From Pedobacter sp. ASV28 (lineage in GTDB: Bacteria > Bacteroidota > Bacteroidia > Sphingobacteriales > Sphingobacteriaceae), in NCBI RefSeq assembly GCF_016428855.1, contig NZ_JAELTN010000026.1, forward strand, positions 1 through 64,000: DNA of 64,000 nucleotides, given 5' to 3'. The notes below the pieces were generated by a model. It was not told where the DNA came from and did no database searches. It saw only the letters and a program-made list of their open reading frames with translations. Below are positions 54,238 through 63,849 of this stretch, piece after piece. The first letter of the stretch is position 1, and the number at the start of each line of letters is the position of its first letter. The translations under genes were made by a program, and so were the position numbers.

Positions 54238-55545
54238 TTAAGGTTTCCAGATTAATACTTGTACTGCGGTTGGCGGTTGATCTGCCTTTCCCTCGGCATC
54301 AACCTGGATCACTTTTTGAACAAATAGGGCAAATATCCTTCTCATAGACCACAGTTCACTATCAAAGCTTGGTTCCCATTCGCCAACGCCATTTTCCGTG
54401 AGGTCTCGGCACGCCCACTTGTTATTTTCCAAATCATTACTTACAGCTACCGTAACTCTATTTCCCCGTTCTATATCCCTAAAAATTAATGCGGTATGGA
54501 TCCGATTTTCTCTTCTCCATGTAATCAATTGAGGTCTTGATATCGGAATCTTTTTCGTTCCACCGCCAGTTAAGGTAAACGGAGTTGTTCTAAATCCCAG
54601 GTTGGCTATCTTCCACTGCCGACCGGTATGATATACCACATGATACTGCGGAACAGTTTCTCCCCGATTTCTCCAATAAGTTGCAATGAAAGGTTTTCCT
54701 TTTTCATCTGCATACATAGAAGTCTGGTTAATCAATTCGCTATTTTGAGGAATTCTAACTGCATATTCGGCATTGGCCGCATTTATGGGAAGTTGATAGT
54801 TCTCTCCCGTAGATTTTTGCCAAGTAACGCCTCCGTCCAATGATCTCGCATAACACAGATCGTGATTGCTGGCCACATCGGGACTTTCCCGCCATACCCA
54901 AGAGATATGAATGGTCCCCCTTTTATCTATTGTTGTCTGTACATATGCATTTCTCTCACCTTGCCCATCAATTAGATTATCTTGTATCCTTGTCCATTTT
55001 TTGGCACCAATATCATAGCGGTTAATTACCAGGTTGCCATTCCCCGATCCCCCATCACGGTAAAAAAACAAAAGATTTCCATTAGCCATCTTATAAAACT
55101 CCGGATAACTGACACGATTTTCTTTGATCCCTGTCATCTGATCTTTTCCACCCATGACCAAGCTTCCGCTAGTTAAGGCCTTAGCATAATTCAGCTCATT
55201 ATTATGTTGTCCCCAGGCCAGATGTAAGAAGCCTGCTCCATCAACCATAATACTAATAGACTTATGGGCATCGGTAGCGTCTCCCTTATATTGGCTTCTC
55301 CATATTTCCCAATGCTCCTGATCGAGCTTTCGCTTGGCCAAAACCACATATTGTTCTTCATCATAATAGGCCGCATATTGTATGTTTTTAAAAGTTGTTA
55401 AAGCATTTTTTCTAAAAACTACTGTATTTACCGAATTCTTTGCCCAACCGTTTGTGGCAATGGTTTGCAGAACAGGTTCCTGGCCCGAAGCTGTAAGCCC
55501 AAGACAGATGACAAAAGCAAAGAAGGAGTTTAACTTCCAATCCAT
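54238..55545 (-). CDS. BNR_4 repeat-containing protein (possible polysaccharide lyase fold)
   Basis: This 435-residue secreted protein has a signal peptide about 1-21 (ASGQE). BNR/Asp-box-type beta-propeller elements are visible, such as SLDGGVTWQKSTGE. The layout is that of the BNR_4 family, which includes ulvan- and rhamnose-glucuronate-lyase-type enzymes (PL24, PL25, PL27). Catalytic residues could not be assigned with confidence. Its start overlaps the GH51 stop by one base (TAATG), so the two are translated together. An arabinogalactan-directed role is a speculation from that neighbourhood. Confidence 0.75.
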   Translation of the reverse strand: MDWKLNSFFAFVICLGLTASGQEPVLQTIATNGWAKNSVNTVVFRKNALTTFKNIQYAAYYDEEQYVVLAKRKLDQEHWEIWRSQYKGDATDAHKSISIMVDGAGFLHLAWGQHNNELNYAKALTSGSLVMGGKDQMTGIKENRVSYPEFYKMANGNLLFFYRDGGSGNGNLVINRYDIGAKKWTRIQDNLIDGQGERNAYVQTTIDKRGTIHISWVWRESPDVASNHDLCYARSLDGGVTWQKSTGENYQLPINAANAEYAVRIPQNSELINQTSMYADEKGKPFIATYWRNRGETVPQYHVVYHTGRQWKIANLGFRTTPFTLTGGGTKKIPISRPQLITWRRENRIHTALIFRDIERGNRVTVAVSNDLENNKWACRDLTENGVGEWEPSFDSELWSMRRIFALFVQKVIQVDAEGKADQPPTAVQVLIWKP

Positions 55546-57101
55546 TAGTTCAAGGTTAAGGTGACGATACTATGTGGTGGCAATTTTACATTTAAGCGAT
55601 TACCATCTTTATTGGCCTGATCAAATTTTGACAATTGGATCTGGTATGGCCTTTCAAATGTATTGACATCTGTAACATTGGCCGAGGTTAAAATTTCTCC
55701 AGCAACGCTATTCCATTTCAGATCGCCCAAATCTGCCGTTACCGAAATTTCATTTCCTGCATCGAGGTTTACCAATGAAATATGGACAACTCCATTTACG
55801 TCTTTAGAGGCCGAAACATTAATTGCAGGAATTTTCCTACCATTAAGTTGATAATCTGGCGTTATGAATTTAATGGGCAAGAGCTTGGCATCATGATGAA
55901 CTTTATACATATCAAAAACATAATAAGTAGGCGTGAGCAGCATTTTTTCTTTATCGGTTAAGATGAGCGCCTGTAGAACATTTACCGTCTGTGCCAAATT
56001 TGCCATCTTTACCCTGTCGGCATGTTTATGGAAGATGTTAAGTGTACTGGCAGCAATCAGGGCATCCCTTAGGCTATTTTGTTGATATAAAAAGCCCGGG
56101 TTTGTGCCCTCTTCCACATCGGTCCAAATTCCCCATTCATCAACCACCAAAGCCACGTTCTTTTTGGGGTCATACCTATCCATAATTGCAGAATGCTTGG
56201 TAATCAATTCATCCATTCTTAGGGCGCGCTCCATGGTATTGAAGTATTCCTGCTCGCTGAAGCCCGTTGCCGAACCTTTTTTGCCCCAGTTCCCCGTTGG
56301 AATAGTGTAGTAATGTAGAGACAAGCCCCACATACGATTGCCTACATTTTTCATCAAGGTTTCTGTCCAATGGTAATCGAAATCACTTGCTCCCGCAGCA
56401 ATTTTTTTAAGTTTTGCACTGCCATAGTCTTTGGCAAAGGTGGCATATCTACGATATTCGTTACTGTAATATTCGGCTGTCATATTACCTCCACAGCCCC
56501 AACTTTCGTTACCAACACCCCAAAAGCTCACATGATAAGGTTGGGCATTACCATTTTTCTTACGCAGCTCAGTCATTGGACTTAAGCCATCAAAATTGAG
56601 GTACTCTACCCATTTGCTCATCTCGTCGGGCGTACCACTACCTACATTTGCAGAAATGTAAGGTTCACAGTTGAGCAACTTGCAAAGCTCTAAAAATTCA
56701 TGCGTTCCAAAACTATTGTCTTCTATTACACCTCCCCAATTGGTATTGACCATTTTGGGCCTATTTTTCGCTGGTCCAATGCCGTCTCTCCAGTGGTACT
56801 CATCTGCAAAGCATCCTCCAGGCCACCTTAAGTTTGGAATACGGATCTTTTTTAGGGCCTCAACAATATCCAATCTGATCCTTCCCTGTTTTTTTACCGG
56901 CAGATCCTTATCTATCCAAAAACCATCGTAGATACTTCGGCCTAAATGCTCGGCAAAATGCCCATAAATATGCCTACTGATGATAGTGCTACCTTCAGGC
57001 TCTATTGTTAGGATAGCCTTTGTCTGGGCACCTACCTGTATTGAAGTGACCAACATGAGTCCAACCAAACATAAAGTCAATTTACTCATCGTCCACATCA
57101 T
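55545..57101 (-). CDS. GH51 alpha-L-arabinofuranosidase
   Basis: This 518-residue enzyme has an N-terminal signal (about 1-25, QVGAQ), so it is periplasmic or secreted, whereas many GH51 enzymes are cytoplasmic. TIM barrel with acid/base E199 (GVGNESWGCGG) and nucleophile E322 (LVVDEWGIW). A C-terminal beta-sandwich follows. It removes terminal arabinofuranose from arabinan, arabinoxylan or arabinogalactan. The ATG overlaps the DUF2264 stop by 4 bp and the gene ends inside the BNR_4 start codon, in a tight operon. Confidence 0.93.
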   Translation of the reverse strand: MMWTMSKLTLCLVGLMLVTSIQVGAQTKAILTIEPEGSTIISRHIYGHFAEHLGRSIYDGFWIDKDLPVKKQGRIRLDIVEALKKIRIPNLRWPGGCFADEYHWRDGIGPAKNRPKMVNTNWGGVIEDNSFGTHEFLELCKLLNCEPYISANVGSGTPDEMSKWVEYLNFDGLSPMTELRKKNGNAQPYHVSFWGVGNESWGCGGNMTAEYYSNEYRRYATFAKDYGSAKLKKIAAGASDFDYHWTETLMKNVGNRMWGLSLHYYTIPTGNWGKKGSATGFSEQEYFNTMERALRMDELITKHSAIMDRYDPKKNVALVVDEWGIWTDVEEGTNPGFLYQQNSLRDALIAASTLNIFHKHADRVKMANLAQTVNVLQALILTDKEKMLLTPTYYVFDMYKVHHDAKLLPIKFITPDYQLNGRKIPAINVSASKDVNGVVHISLVNLDAGNEISVTADLGDLKWNSVAGEILTSANVTDVNTFERPYQIQLSKFDQANKDGNRLNVKLPPHSIVTLTLN

Positions 57102-58351
57102 CTTAAATCAGCACTATGATCGTTTGGAAAATCCTCGCCGCCCCATATTTTCTGTGCGCTCCATTTTGCAGGAGGATTAGCCCAGAAAGGATCACTATCA
57201 GGCAGCCCCAATGGTAAAAAGATATTCGTACAGATATAAGGACTACCTTGGTTGTTGTAAAAATCACCCAAATTAGGCTGTTCGCCATACAATCCAAAAG
57301 TTAACCAGCCATTCTTATATGTAGTAGGGCTTTCCAATGTTTTTCCTATTACAGCAGTCAGTGCACAACGGACCTGTTCTGGACTTAACTGTTTTGGCAA
57401 GGCTTTTCTCCAGGCCATATCGGCCAAATGGTGGAATGCAGCGCCTCTGTAAACAATCGAACGCCCAGTAGCTGGATACGTTCCATCTGAATTGATCAGT
57501 CTTTCCTGTATAATGGCATAGCGTTCGTTACGCTTTTTGATCTTTTCGAACATGCTGTTATAGGAATTGGTTTTTGTTCTTATAATATCGGCAATAGCGG
57601 CCAAGTATGGATGGATCACATAGCTGTTATAATAGTCAAAGGCAAACGACGTCCCGTCCTTATACAGCCCATCGCCTACGTACCATTGTTCCATCTGCTG
57701 CAAAGCATAGTCTACACGCATTACATCCCAATCGTAACCAAATTTTGCCAAGAAAGCTTCGTTCATTGCAGAGAACAACAACCAATTAGAAAAAACGGGC
57801 TTAAATCTTCTTGTCGTTTGAATTGATTTTACCAGTAAAGCCTGACTTTTTTTATCCAGATTTTCCCAAAGCCAAGGTGCACGTACAAAAGCATAGGCCA
57901 CGTACGATGCATCTACCAACTGCTGTCCGCCGATGTCATAGTCCATAAAATCTTTCGCATTAGAATCAAGGGAGTTTTTTAGCCCCTCTAATACCCATTT
58001 ACGGTATTGTTTACGCAGCGCAACTTCTTCAGCCGCCCCACCTTCCAGTTGCAACCAAGGAGCAATTCCACTCAAAACCCTTCCCAGTACCTCTACATAT
58101 TGCACTTTAATCCGATGCTCTTTATTATCAATACGAACGGAGGTCAGCTTTGGCATTACAATACGCAGGCTATCTTTAGCGAGGCTATAGATTACCGGTT
58201 TTACCATTTTGTCCATTTCACGCAACCAGATCTGCCGGTCCGTTAACGCAATAGTCTTCTTGGCGTTAGTTTTCTTTTGTGCGGTCGCAGTGCCGCAAAT
58301 CAGTGCCAACACCAATAAAGCAAGTGTCGTTTTGTTCAGTAAAATTCTCAT
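57098..58351 (-). CDS. DUF2264 domain protein (predicted glycan-active)
   Basis: This 417-residue exported protein has a signal peptide about 1-24 (GTATAQ). DUF2264 pattern: DYDIGGQQLVDASYVAYAF, an (alpha/alpha)-barrel-like helical body, GDGLYKDGTSFAFDYYNSYV and GRSIVYRGAAFHHLADMAW. Members occur in pectin and hemicellulose loci and are thought to act on acidic or rhamnose-containing oligosaccharides. Activity is not established from sequence. It is nine bases downstream of the GH105 gene. Confidence 0.85.
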   Translation of the reverse strand: MRILLNKTTLALLVLALICGTATAQKKTNAKKTIALTDRQIWLREMDKMVKPVIYSLAKDSLRIVMPKLTSVRIDNKEHRIKVQYVEVLGRVLSGIAPWLQLEGGAAEEVALRKQYRKWVLEGLKNSLDSNAKDFMDYDIGGQQLVDASYVAYAFVRAPWLWENLDKKSQALLVKSIQTTRRFKPVFSNWLLFSAMNEAFLAKFGYDWDVMRVDYALQQMEQWYVGDGLYKDGTSFAFDYYNSYVIHPYLAAIADIIRTKTNSYNSMFEKIKKRNERYAIIQERLINSDGTYPATGRSIVYRGAAFHHLADMAWRKALPKQLSPEQVRCALTAVIGKTLESPTTYKNGWLTFGLYGEQPNLGDFYNNQGSPYICTNIFLPLGLPDSDPFWANPPAKWSAQKIWGGEDFPNDHSADLR

Positions 58352-58360
58352 GTTATTTGG

Positions 58361-59485
58361 CTATTTTTTGTGTATTAACAATCTATACATTTCGCTATTG
58401 GCCAATAAAAAGGCACCTACGCCAAAATTTGCCGTGGAATTGGCGTTTACAATTTGTCCAGGAATAGCTTTTTCGCCAATAGGCTGTACATAACCCACCT
58501 GACCATTTTCCTGCAATGCCGTTTTGGCTAAATAATTCCAAGCTTTTAAAGCCGCAGGCAAATAAGTTTTTTCTTTAAGGTATCCATTATTGATGCCCCA
58601 TAATAAACCGTAGGTAAAAAAGGCAGTACCACTGGTTTCTTTGCCTGGTGCATGTTGTGGATCTAACATGCTTCTGGTCCAATAACCTTCTTCTTGCTGA
58701 CTTTTGATGATGGCTTTAGCCAGTTTTTTGTATTTATCGATGTACTCTTTTCTGTGGGCATCTTTTTGGGGCAAGTCCTTCAATACTTTCGCTAATCCTG
58801 CAAAAACCCATCCATCGCCACGGGCCCAAAAATCTTTTCCGCCATTTGTAGATTTATGCTTAGGGTAAATGTATTTCGCATCACGATAATACAGTCCCGT
58901 TTCTTTATCGTACATAATGCTGTTGGCATAGGTAAAATACTCATACAGCTTATCCAAATATTGTTGGTTGCCTGTGAGTTTATACATTTTGGTCATTACA
59001 GGCATCACCATGTACAAACCATCTACCCACCACCAATAGTCTTTATTTGGCGTGCTCATTTGGTACTCCATCACTTCCTTTGCCCTTGCTATTTTTTGTT
59101 CATCGGGCTGGAGATGGTACAAATCGATATAGGTTTGAAAGCAGATTTGATAATCGCCAAACAACACATAGTCATCGCTTTCGCCATAGCTATATTTCCA
59201 TTTACTTTTGTCAGATGATTTGGCTCCCATCCATTTGTTGTGAATGGCCCACTTTTCTGAATATTGAAGGAAGGCTTCATTTTTAGTGATATCATAAGCT
59301 TCCATATTTCCGGTATGATAAGCGGCATGGTCCCAAAAAGACCTTACTTCTGCCTTGTTGTTGGCTTGCCAGTAGTTATTGGCCTTGTTAATAATGGCCA
59401 ACACCTCTTCCTTTTTAGGCAACTGTGCAGATAAGCTTATTGCCAATATCAAAAGGCTTAAGGTTAGAAAAGCATATTTCTTCAT
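58361..59485 (-). CDS. GH105 unsaturated glucuronyl/galacturonyl hydrolase
   Basis: This 374-residue protein has a signal peptide about 1-20 (SLSAQ) and an (alpha/alpha)6 barrel. Family blocks include FWDHAAYHTGNMEAY, YWWWVDGLYMVMPVMTKMY, FWARGDGWVFAGLAKVL and GKETSGTAFFTYGLLWGINN. GH105 enzymes remove the unsaturated uronic acid left by polysaccharide lyases, from rhamnogalacturonan or ulvan-type oligosaccharides. That fits a neighbouring lyase-type protein such as the BNR_4 product. In the same operon, 29 bp from the GH43 gene. Confidence 0.88.
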   Translation of the reverse strand: MKKYAFLTLSLLILAISLSAQLPKKEEVLAIINKANNYWQANNKAEVRSFWDHAAYHTGNMEAYDITKNEAFLQYSEKWAIHNKWMGAKSSDKSKWKYSYGESDDYVLFGDYQICFQTYIDLYHLQPDEQKIARAKEVMEYQMSTPNKDYWWWVDGLYMVMPVMTKMYKLTGNQQYLDKLYEYFTYANSIMYDKETGLYYRDAKYIYPKHKSTNGGKDFWARGDGWVFAGLAKVLKDLPQKDAHRKEYIDKYKKLAKAIIKSQQEEGYWTRSMLDPQHAPGKETSGTAFFTYGLLWGINNGYLKEKTYLPAALKAWNYLAKTALQENGQVGYVQPIGEKAIPGQIVNANSTANFGVGAFLLANSEMYRLLIHKK

Positions 59486-59514
59486 CTCTATATCAATTAT
59501 TGGTGTGTTTAGGT

Positions 59515-61674
59515 TTATTTCAACTTTTGAATACCTGCTACCGTGGGTACCACTTTCTTGATACTGCCATCACTATTAAATTCCATTTTATCAATACATA
59601 CCTCACGATTGTATCCCGCAGCATTCCCCATAGTGATCCCTTTTGGCCTCGTAAAACGATGATATACAATGTACCATTCGTCTTTACCCGGAATTTGGAT
59701 CACGCTGTTGTGCCCGGTCCCAAATATGCCATTTGCTGCATCTTTAGCTAAAATCAGGTTATTTTCAGGTACCGTTATTTTACCCATTGGCGAATCGGAA
59801 TAACCATACCTCACTCGGTAATTTTCGCTACGGGTATCGTCTTCAGACCATAGGAAGTAATATTTACCATTTCTATAAAACACTTCCGTCCCTTCTCTGA
59901 ATGTGGCATCGGGTGTCATCACTTTGATAGAATTGGTGTCGATAGAAATCATGTCGTCATTTAAAACAGCACCAGCCATGTAGCCATTCCCCCAATACAA
60001 ATAGGCTTTTTGTGTTTGAGGATCAACAAACACATCTGGATCTATTTCCTGTCCACCTTTTACACCAGCTGGTCTTTTTGCAATCAGTGCTTTACCACTA
60101 TCCTTAAATGGCCCTGTGGGACTATCGGAAACGGCCACCCCTATTTTTTGGGCAGCCGTAAAATAATAGAAGTATTTGTACTCACCATTGATCTTACGTT
60201 CTGCCATGGCTGGTGCCCAAGCATTTCGTTTAGCCCAGCTCACGTCTTTGGGCAAGTCGAGTAAAGTTCCTTCATCTTTCCAGTTCACTAAATCGGCAGA
60301 AGAAAAACTCTTGAAACTGGTGCCGCTCCAACTGGTATAACCATCACTTGTTGGATACAAATGATATTTTTTAGTCTTATTGGAATACAATATTTCTGGA
60401 TCAGCATAGTAACCATTCAATACCGGATTATGGTTTACACTGGCACTAACCATATACACTTGCGGTTTTTGACCAGCAATGTTGATGATCAGTTTTACCG
60501 AACCTTTGCTAAAATCATAAGGTGCCTTTGGAGCAATGTTCACATACGGAATTTGCTGGAAAAGGGGATCTATAGCCTTAAGGTTAGCCCCATCTTTTAA
60601 GGGTAGAAAAACGGTCTTTTTAAGGGTATCTACTACGATGTTGTACTTCTTAATCACCTCTGCTTTTGCCGTGCTTAACACTTGAATTGGCTGGTACCAC
60701 TTGGCTAACAAACGCTGTAGCTCCCTTTCATTGATGGGCAACACGGTACCATGCCTAGGATGGAAATCCATGGCAACAGCTTCATCCACCACTTTAAAAT
60801 TCTCCAGATCCTTGCTTTTGGTAAACTGGTATTTTCCTTTCATGTACACATCATACATCAGGATGAAATCATCACTATTGTTGAGCTTAAAAACAGCGGC
60901 ACCCTCTACGGCATCAGTGGTTTGTTGCAAGTATTTGTCTTGCTGCACATACCCCTCGGTTAAACGATCAGAAACGGCTTGTTTAATGCCATTTCCTTGT
61001 CCTTCAGTCTTGAAGAAAAGATGGTATTTTCCTTTATGATAGATGATGTCCCCGTCTATACAGGCGCCATTGCTTGGACTGAAAAACAATTGCTTAGGCT
61101 CACTTTCCAGATCGGTAAAATCCTTATTGGCATAAGCGTAGTAAATCTTATCGGGATCCTCACCGTGTTTCATAGACCAGTAAACCATGTACCTGCCTGC
61201 TTGTGGATCGTAAATGGTTTGTGGCGCCCAAACTCGCAATAGGTTTTCTTGATTGGCAAAACGTTTCTGAATATTTACAATGCTAGAACTCCAATTGATC
61301 AAGTCTGTTGATTTTAACAAAACCATGGCCCTATTGGAACTCCAACCTTTGGCCGAAACCATGTCCGTTACCACCATGTAAAAGGTTTTTCCATCGGCAC
61401 CACGTAAAATATGCGGATCTCTTACTCCTCCGGTAGAACTGATTTTAGCAGAACTGATTACGGGTTCGTTTCCATTTAATGCAGTATAAGTATAACCATC
61501 TTTGCTTATCGCAAATCTAATGGCTTCCTCATTCCCTGTGTTGCCTGTAAAATAAGTAAACAAATAGGCTGAATTTCCGCCACTTTTCTTTTTCTGGGCA
61601 AAGCCCGTTGAACTGCAAATACCGCAAACAGCAAGCACGAAAAGAAAACCTTTAATTACACCTTTGTGATTCAT
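59515..61674 (-). CDS. Two-domain GH43 protein
   Basis: This 719-residue secreted protein has a signal peptide about 1-26 (TGFAQ). Two five-bladed propellers occur in tandem. The first (about 30-330) has GGVRDPHILRGADGKTFYMV, VWAPQTIYDPQAGRYMVYW and DAVEGAAVFKL. The second (about 425-700) is a canonical GH43 with YYADPEILYSNKTKKYHLYP, EIDPDVFVDPQT and REGTEVFYRNGKYYF. Both carry plausible Asp-Asp-Glu residues, so this may be one bifunctional arabinosidase/xylosidase or an enzyme plus binding domain. It is co-transcribed with two GH51 genes. Confidence 0.85.
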   Translation of the reverse strand: MNHKGVIKGFLFVLAVCGICSSTGFAQKKKSGGNSAYLFTYFTGNTGNEEAIRFAISKDGYTYTALNGNEPVISSAKISSTGGVRDPHILRGADGKTFYMVVTDMVSAKGWSSNRAMVLLKSTDLINWSSSIVNIQKRFANQENLLRVWAPQTIYDPQAGRYMVYWSMKHGEDPDKIYYAYANKDFTDLESEPKQLFFSPSNGACIDGDIIYHKGKYHLFFKTEGQGNGIKQAVSDRLTEGYVQQDKYLQQTTDAVEGAAVFKLNNSDDFILMYDVYMKGKYQFTKSKDLENFKVVDEAVAMDFHPRHGTVLPINERELQRLLAKWYQPIQVLSTAKAEVIKKYNIVVDTLKKTVFLPLKDGANLKAIDPLFQQIPYVNIAPKAPYDFSKGSVKLIINIAGQKPQVYMVSASVNHNPVLNGYYADPEILYSNKTKKYHLYPTSDGYTSWSGTSFKSFSSADLVNWKDEGTLLDLPKDVSWAKRNAWAPAMAERKINGEYKYFYYFTAAQKIGVAVSDSPTGPFKDSGKALIAKRPAGVKGGQEIDPDVFVDPQTQKAYLYWGNGYMAGAVLNDDMISIDTNSIKVMTPDATFREGTEVFYRNGKYYFLWSEDDTRSENYRVRYGYSDSPMGKITVPENNLILAKDAANGIFGTGHNSVIQIPGKDEWYIVYHRFTRPKGITMGNAAGYNREVCIDKMEFNSDGSIKKVVPTVAGIQKLK

Positions 61675-61694
61675 ATTCCTCTTAAAATCTTTAT

Positions 61695-63665
61695 TTATCT
61701 ATATTTTAACTTAAGCACATTCAATGAATTTGGAGATAAATTCAAAACCAACTGCTGCTTTTTCACTGAGATATTTTGTTCTTTAGGACTGAAATTTTTG
61801 GCTTGTTCAAAAGAGTTTTTCCCCTCAGGATCGCCAGCCATAGTGTTAATGGTTCCTACAGAAACCTTCTTTTTACCATCAAGAACAATGGTTTGGTTGA
61901 TTGCTGTTTTCTCCGTATTTACGATTTTGATGATGATCTCTTTTTTGACGGTATCAATTACTGAAGAGGCATACAAACCATCTACGCCACGAATTGCTTT
62001 GGCTTCCTTCGTCATTCCTAGCACATGGGTTCCTCTGTTGGTCGAAAACAGTTTCTGCACGTAGTAATTTGGGGTGCCATACACATTAAGATTGTTTACC
62101 CATATCAGATCGGGTGCCCATTGCCAACCTTCACTATGTGCAAATAATGGCGCATACGAGGCCATATTCACTACCTCCGCATTTCTTTCTAAGCCCGTCA
62201 TAAAAGCGGCTTCGGCAATGGCTGCTTGCCAAGTATTTTTATCGCTTCCAGTAATTTTGTTATGGTTATGCGCCGCAAACTCTCCAGCAAAAACCTTGGC
62301 TCCCTTTCTATCATAACTATCGTAACGTGAGGCGTTTTTCAGGAACCAATCTGGCGAACGGTAATAATGTTCATCAATGATATCGGCTTTCATGGCACGC
62401 AATTCATTATTTAAATAGTGGAACCTTTCGCTATCTGGATCTGTTCCCGAGCTGAAAATAAGCTTAATTTCTGGATGCTTGTCTTTGATTTTTTGTTGAA
62501 AAAGCTTGGCACGCTCAATATATTGCGGTCCCCAATTCTCATTTCCCACGCCCAAATATTTTAAGTGGAAAGGTTTGGCATGGCCCATGCTGGCTCTCAT
62601 TTTTCCCCATTTGCTATTTTCATCGCCATTGGCAAATTCAATTAAGTCTAGCGCATCTTGAATATAAGGTCCCAAATCTTCCAATGGAACCAGTTCGGCC
62701 GTATTGTATTGGCAGGCTATTCCACAATTCAAGATGGGTAAAGCTTGTGCGCCTAAATCTTCCGCTAGCTGGAAATATTCGAAAAAACCGAGTCCAAATG
62801 TCTGGAAGTAGTCAGGTGCTGGTCGATGCCCAAATTCGACATTCCAGCGGTTCATAATGAGTTGTCTATTCTCAATGGGACCAATTGTTTTTTTCCATTG
62901 GTAGCGGTTGGCCAAATCCATGCCTTCCACAATACATCCCCCAGGAAAACGAATAAATCCTGGCTTCATGTCTGCTAACATTTGTACCATATCGCCCCTT
63001 AAGCCACCTTTTCTGCCTTTCCATGTATCGCTAGGGAATAAGGAAATCATATCGAAATCAACCAGACCATTTCCTTCAAACCAGATATTTAGTTTTGCTT
63101 TTTCCACAGTAGCTGTCGACACCAAACTAACTTCCTGTTGATGCCAGTTCGCATCAACACTACCTAACTTTAATTGAGCAGAACCAATGACGGCATTTTT
63201 TTCATCAACCAGCTCCACATGCAGTAACACATTGCCACGATGTTGTCTGTACATCAACGAAAAATCATACCTCAGGTCTTTTTTCACGCCAATCCCTCTA
63301 AAACCTTCGTTGCTAATACCCGCATCTCCCTTTGCGGCTCCTTGCACATTCAACCTTAAAAACCTCGGATTGGAAGGGCTTCCTTGCCTATTCAAGATCA
63401 AGAGGTCGCCTTCTTTTATTTTCTTCCCCTTTATACTCCAGCCCATTAAAGGTTTGGCAAATTCAAACGACCTGTTTTTAACCAATTCGGCATAAATACC
63501 ACCATCTGCTCCAAAATTGATATCTTCAAAAAAAACACCCCACATGGTGGTTTGGATAGGTGCAATGGATTGATCTGTATGGATGTAAATGGCTTTGTCC
63601 TGCTGGGACAGTGCGTTAAGAGAAATGGCTGAGAACAGCAAAGCTGCTAGTATCCTTTTGTTCAT
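61695..63665 (-). CDS. GH51-type alpha-L-arabinofuranosidase with N-terminal carbohydrate-binding domain
   Basis: This 656-residue secreted enzyme has a signal peptide about 1-20 (ALSQQ). A CBM4_9-like jelly roll (about 60-215) precedes the TIM barrel. Catalytic pair E376 (LGVGNENWGPQ) and E462 (VFAGEFAAH). A C-terminal arabinofuranosidase beta domain ends the protein. It removes arabinose from arabinoxylan or arabinan. First gene of the second enzyme operon. The region upstream contains the terminator of the preceding aldose 1-epimerase gene, so it has its own promoter. None was identified with certainty. Confidence 0.92.
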   Translation of the reverse strand: MNKRILAALLFSAISLNALSQQDKAIYIHTDQSIAPIQTTMWGVFFEDINFGADGGIYAELVKNRSFEFAKPLMGWSIKGKKIKEGDLLILNRQGSPSNPRFLRLNVQGAAKGDAGISNEGFRGIGVKKDLRYDFSLMYRQHRGNVLLHVELVDEKNAVIGSAQLKLGSVDANWHQQEVSLVSTATVEKAKLNIWFEGNGLVDFDMISLFPSDTWKGRKGGLRGDMVQMLADMKPGFIRFPGGCIVEGMDLANRYQWKKTIGPIENRQLIMNRWNVEFGHRPAPDYFQTFGLGFFEYFQLAEDLGAQALPILNCGIACQYNTAELVPLEDLGPYIQDALDLIEFANGDENSKWGKMRASMGHAKPFHLKYLGVGNENWGPQYIERAKLFQQKIKDKHPEIKLIFSSGTDPDSERFHYLNNELRAMKADIIDEHYYRSPDWFLKNASRYDSYDRKGAKVFAGEFAAHNHNKITGSDKNTWQAAIAEAAFMTGLERNAEVVNMASYAPLFAHSEGWQWAPDLIWVNNLNVYGTPNYYVQKLFSTNRGTHVLGMTKEAKAIRGVDGLYASSVIDTVKKEIIIKIVNTEKTAINQTIVLDGKKKVSVGTINTMAGDPEGKNSFEQAKNFSPKEQNISVKKQQLVLNLSPNSLNVLKLKYR

Positions 63666-63774
63666 TGGTGCGTTACAATTTGGTCTAACCTATTTGGTTT
63701 TGCCAAAATAAGAAAAAATAAACGTCAAATCAACAATTATTAACGGTGATTATTTTATGCCATAGGAATGTTGC

Positions 63775-63832
63775 AAAAAACAAATAGCTTTTACCAGCAC
63801 TCTTTTCAATTGCTACTGGAAAAAGCTATTTG
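63775..63832 (-). terminator. Rho-independent terminator of the aldose 1-epimerase gene
   Basis: Read on the minus strand, CAAATAGCTTTTTCCAG and CTGGTAAAAGCTATTTG form a 17-bp stem with one mismatch, followed by TTTTTTG. It lies just downstream of the epimerase stop and separates it from the GH51 operon. Confidence 0.85.
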
Positions 63833-63849
63833 CACATCATAGGGATGTC

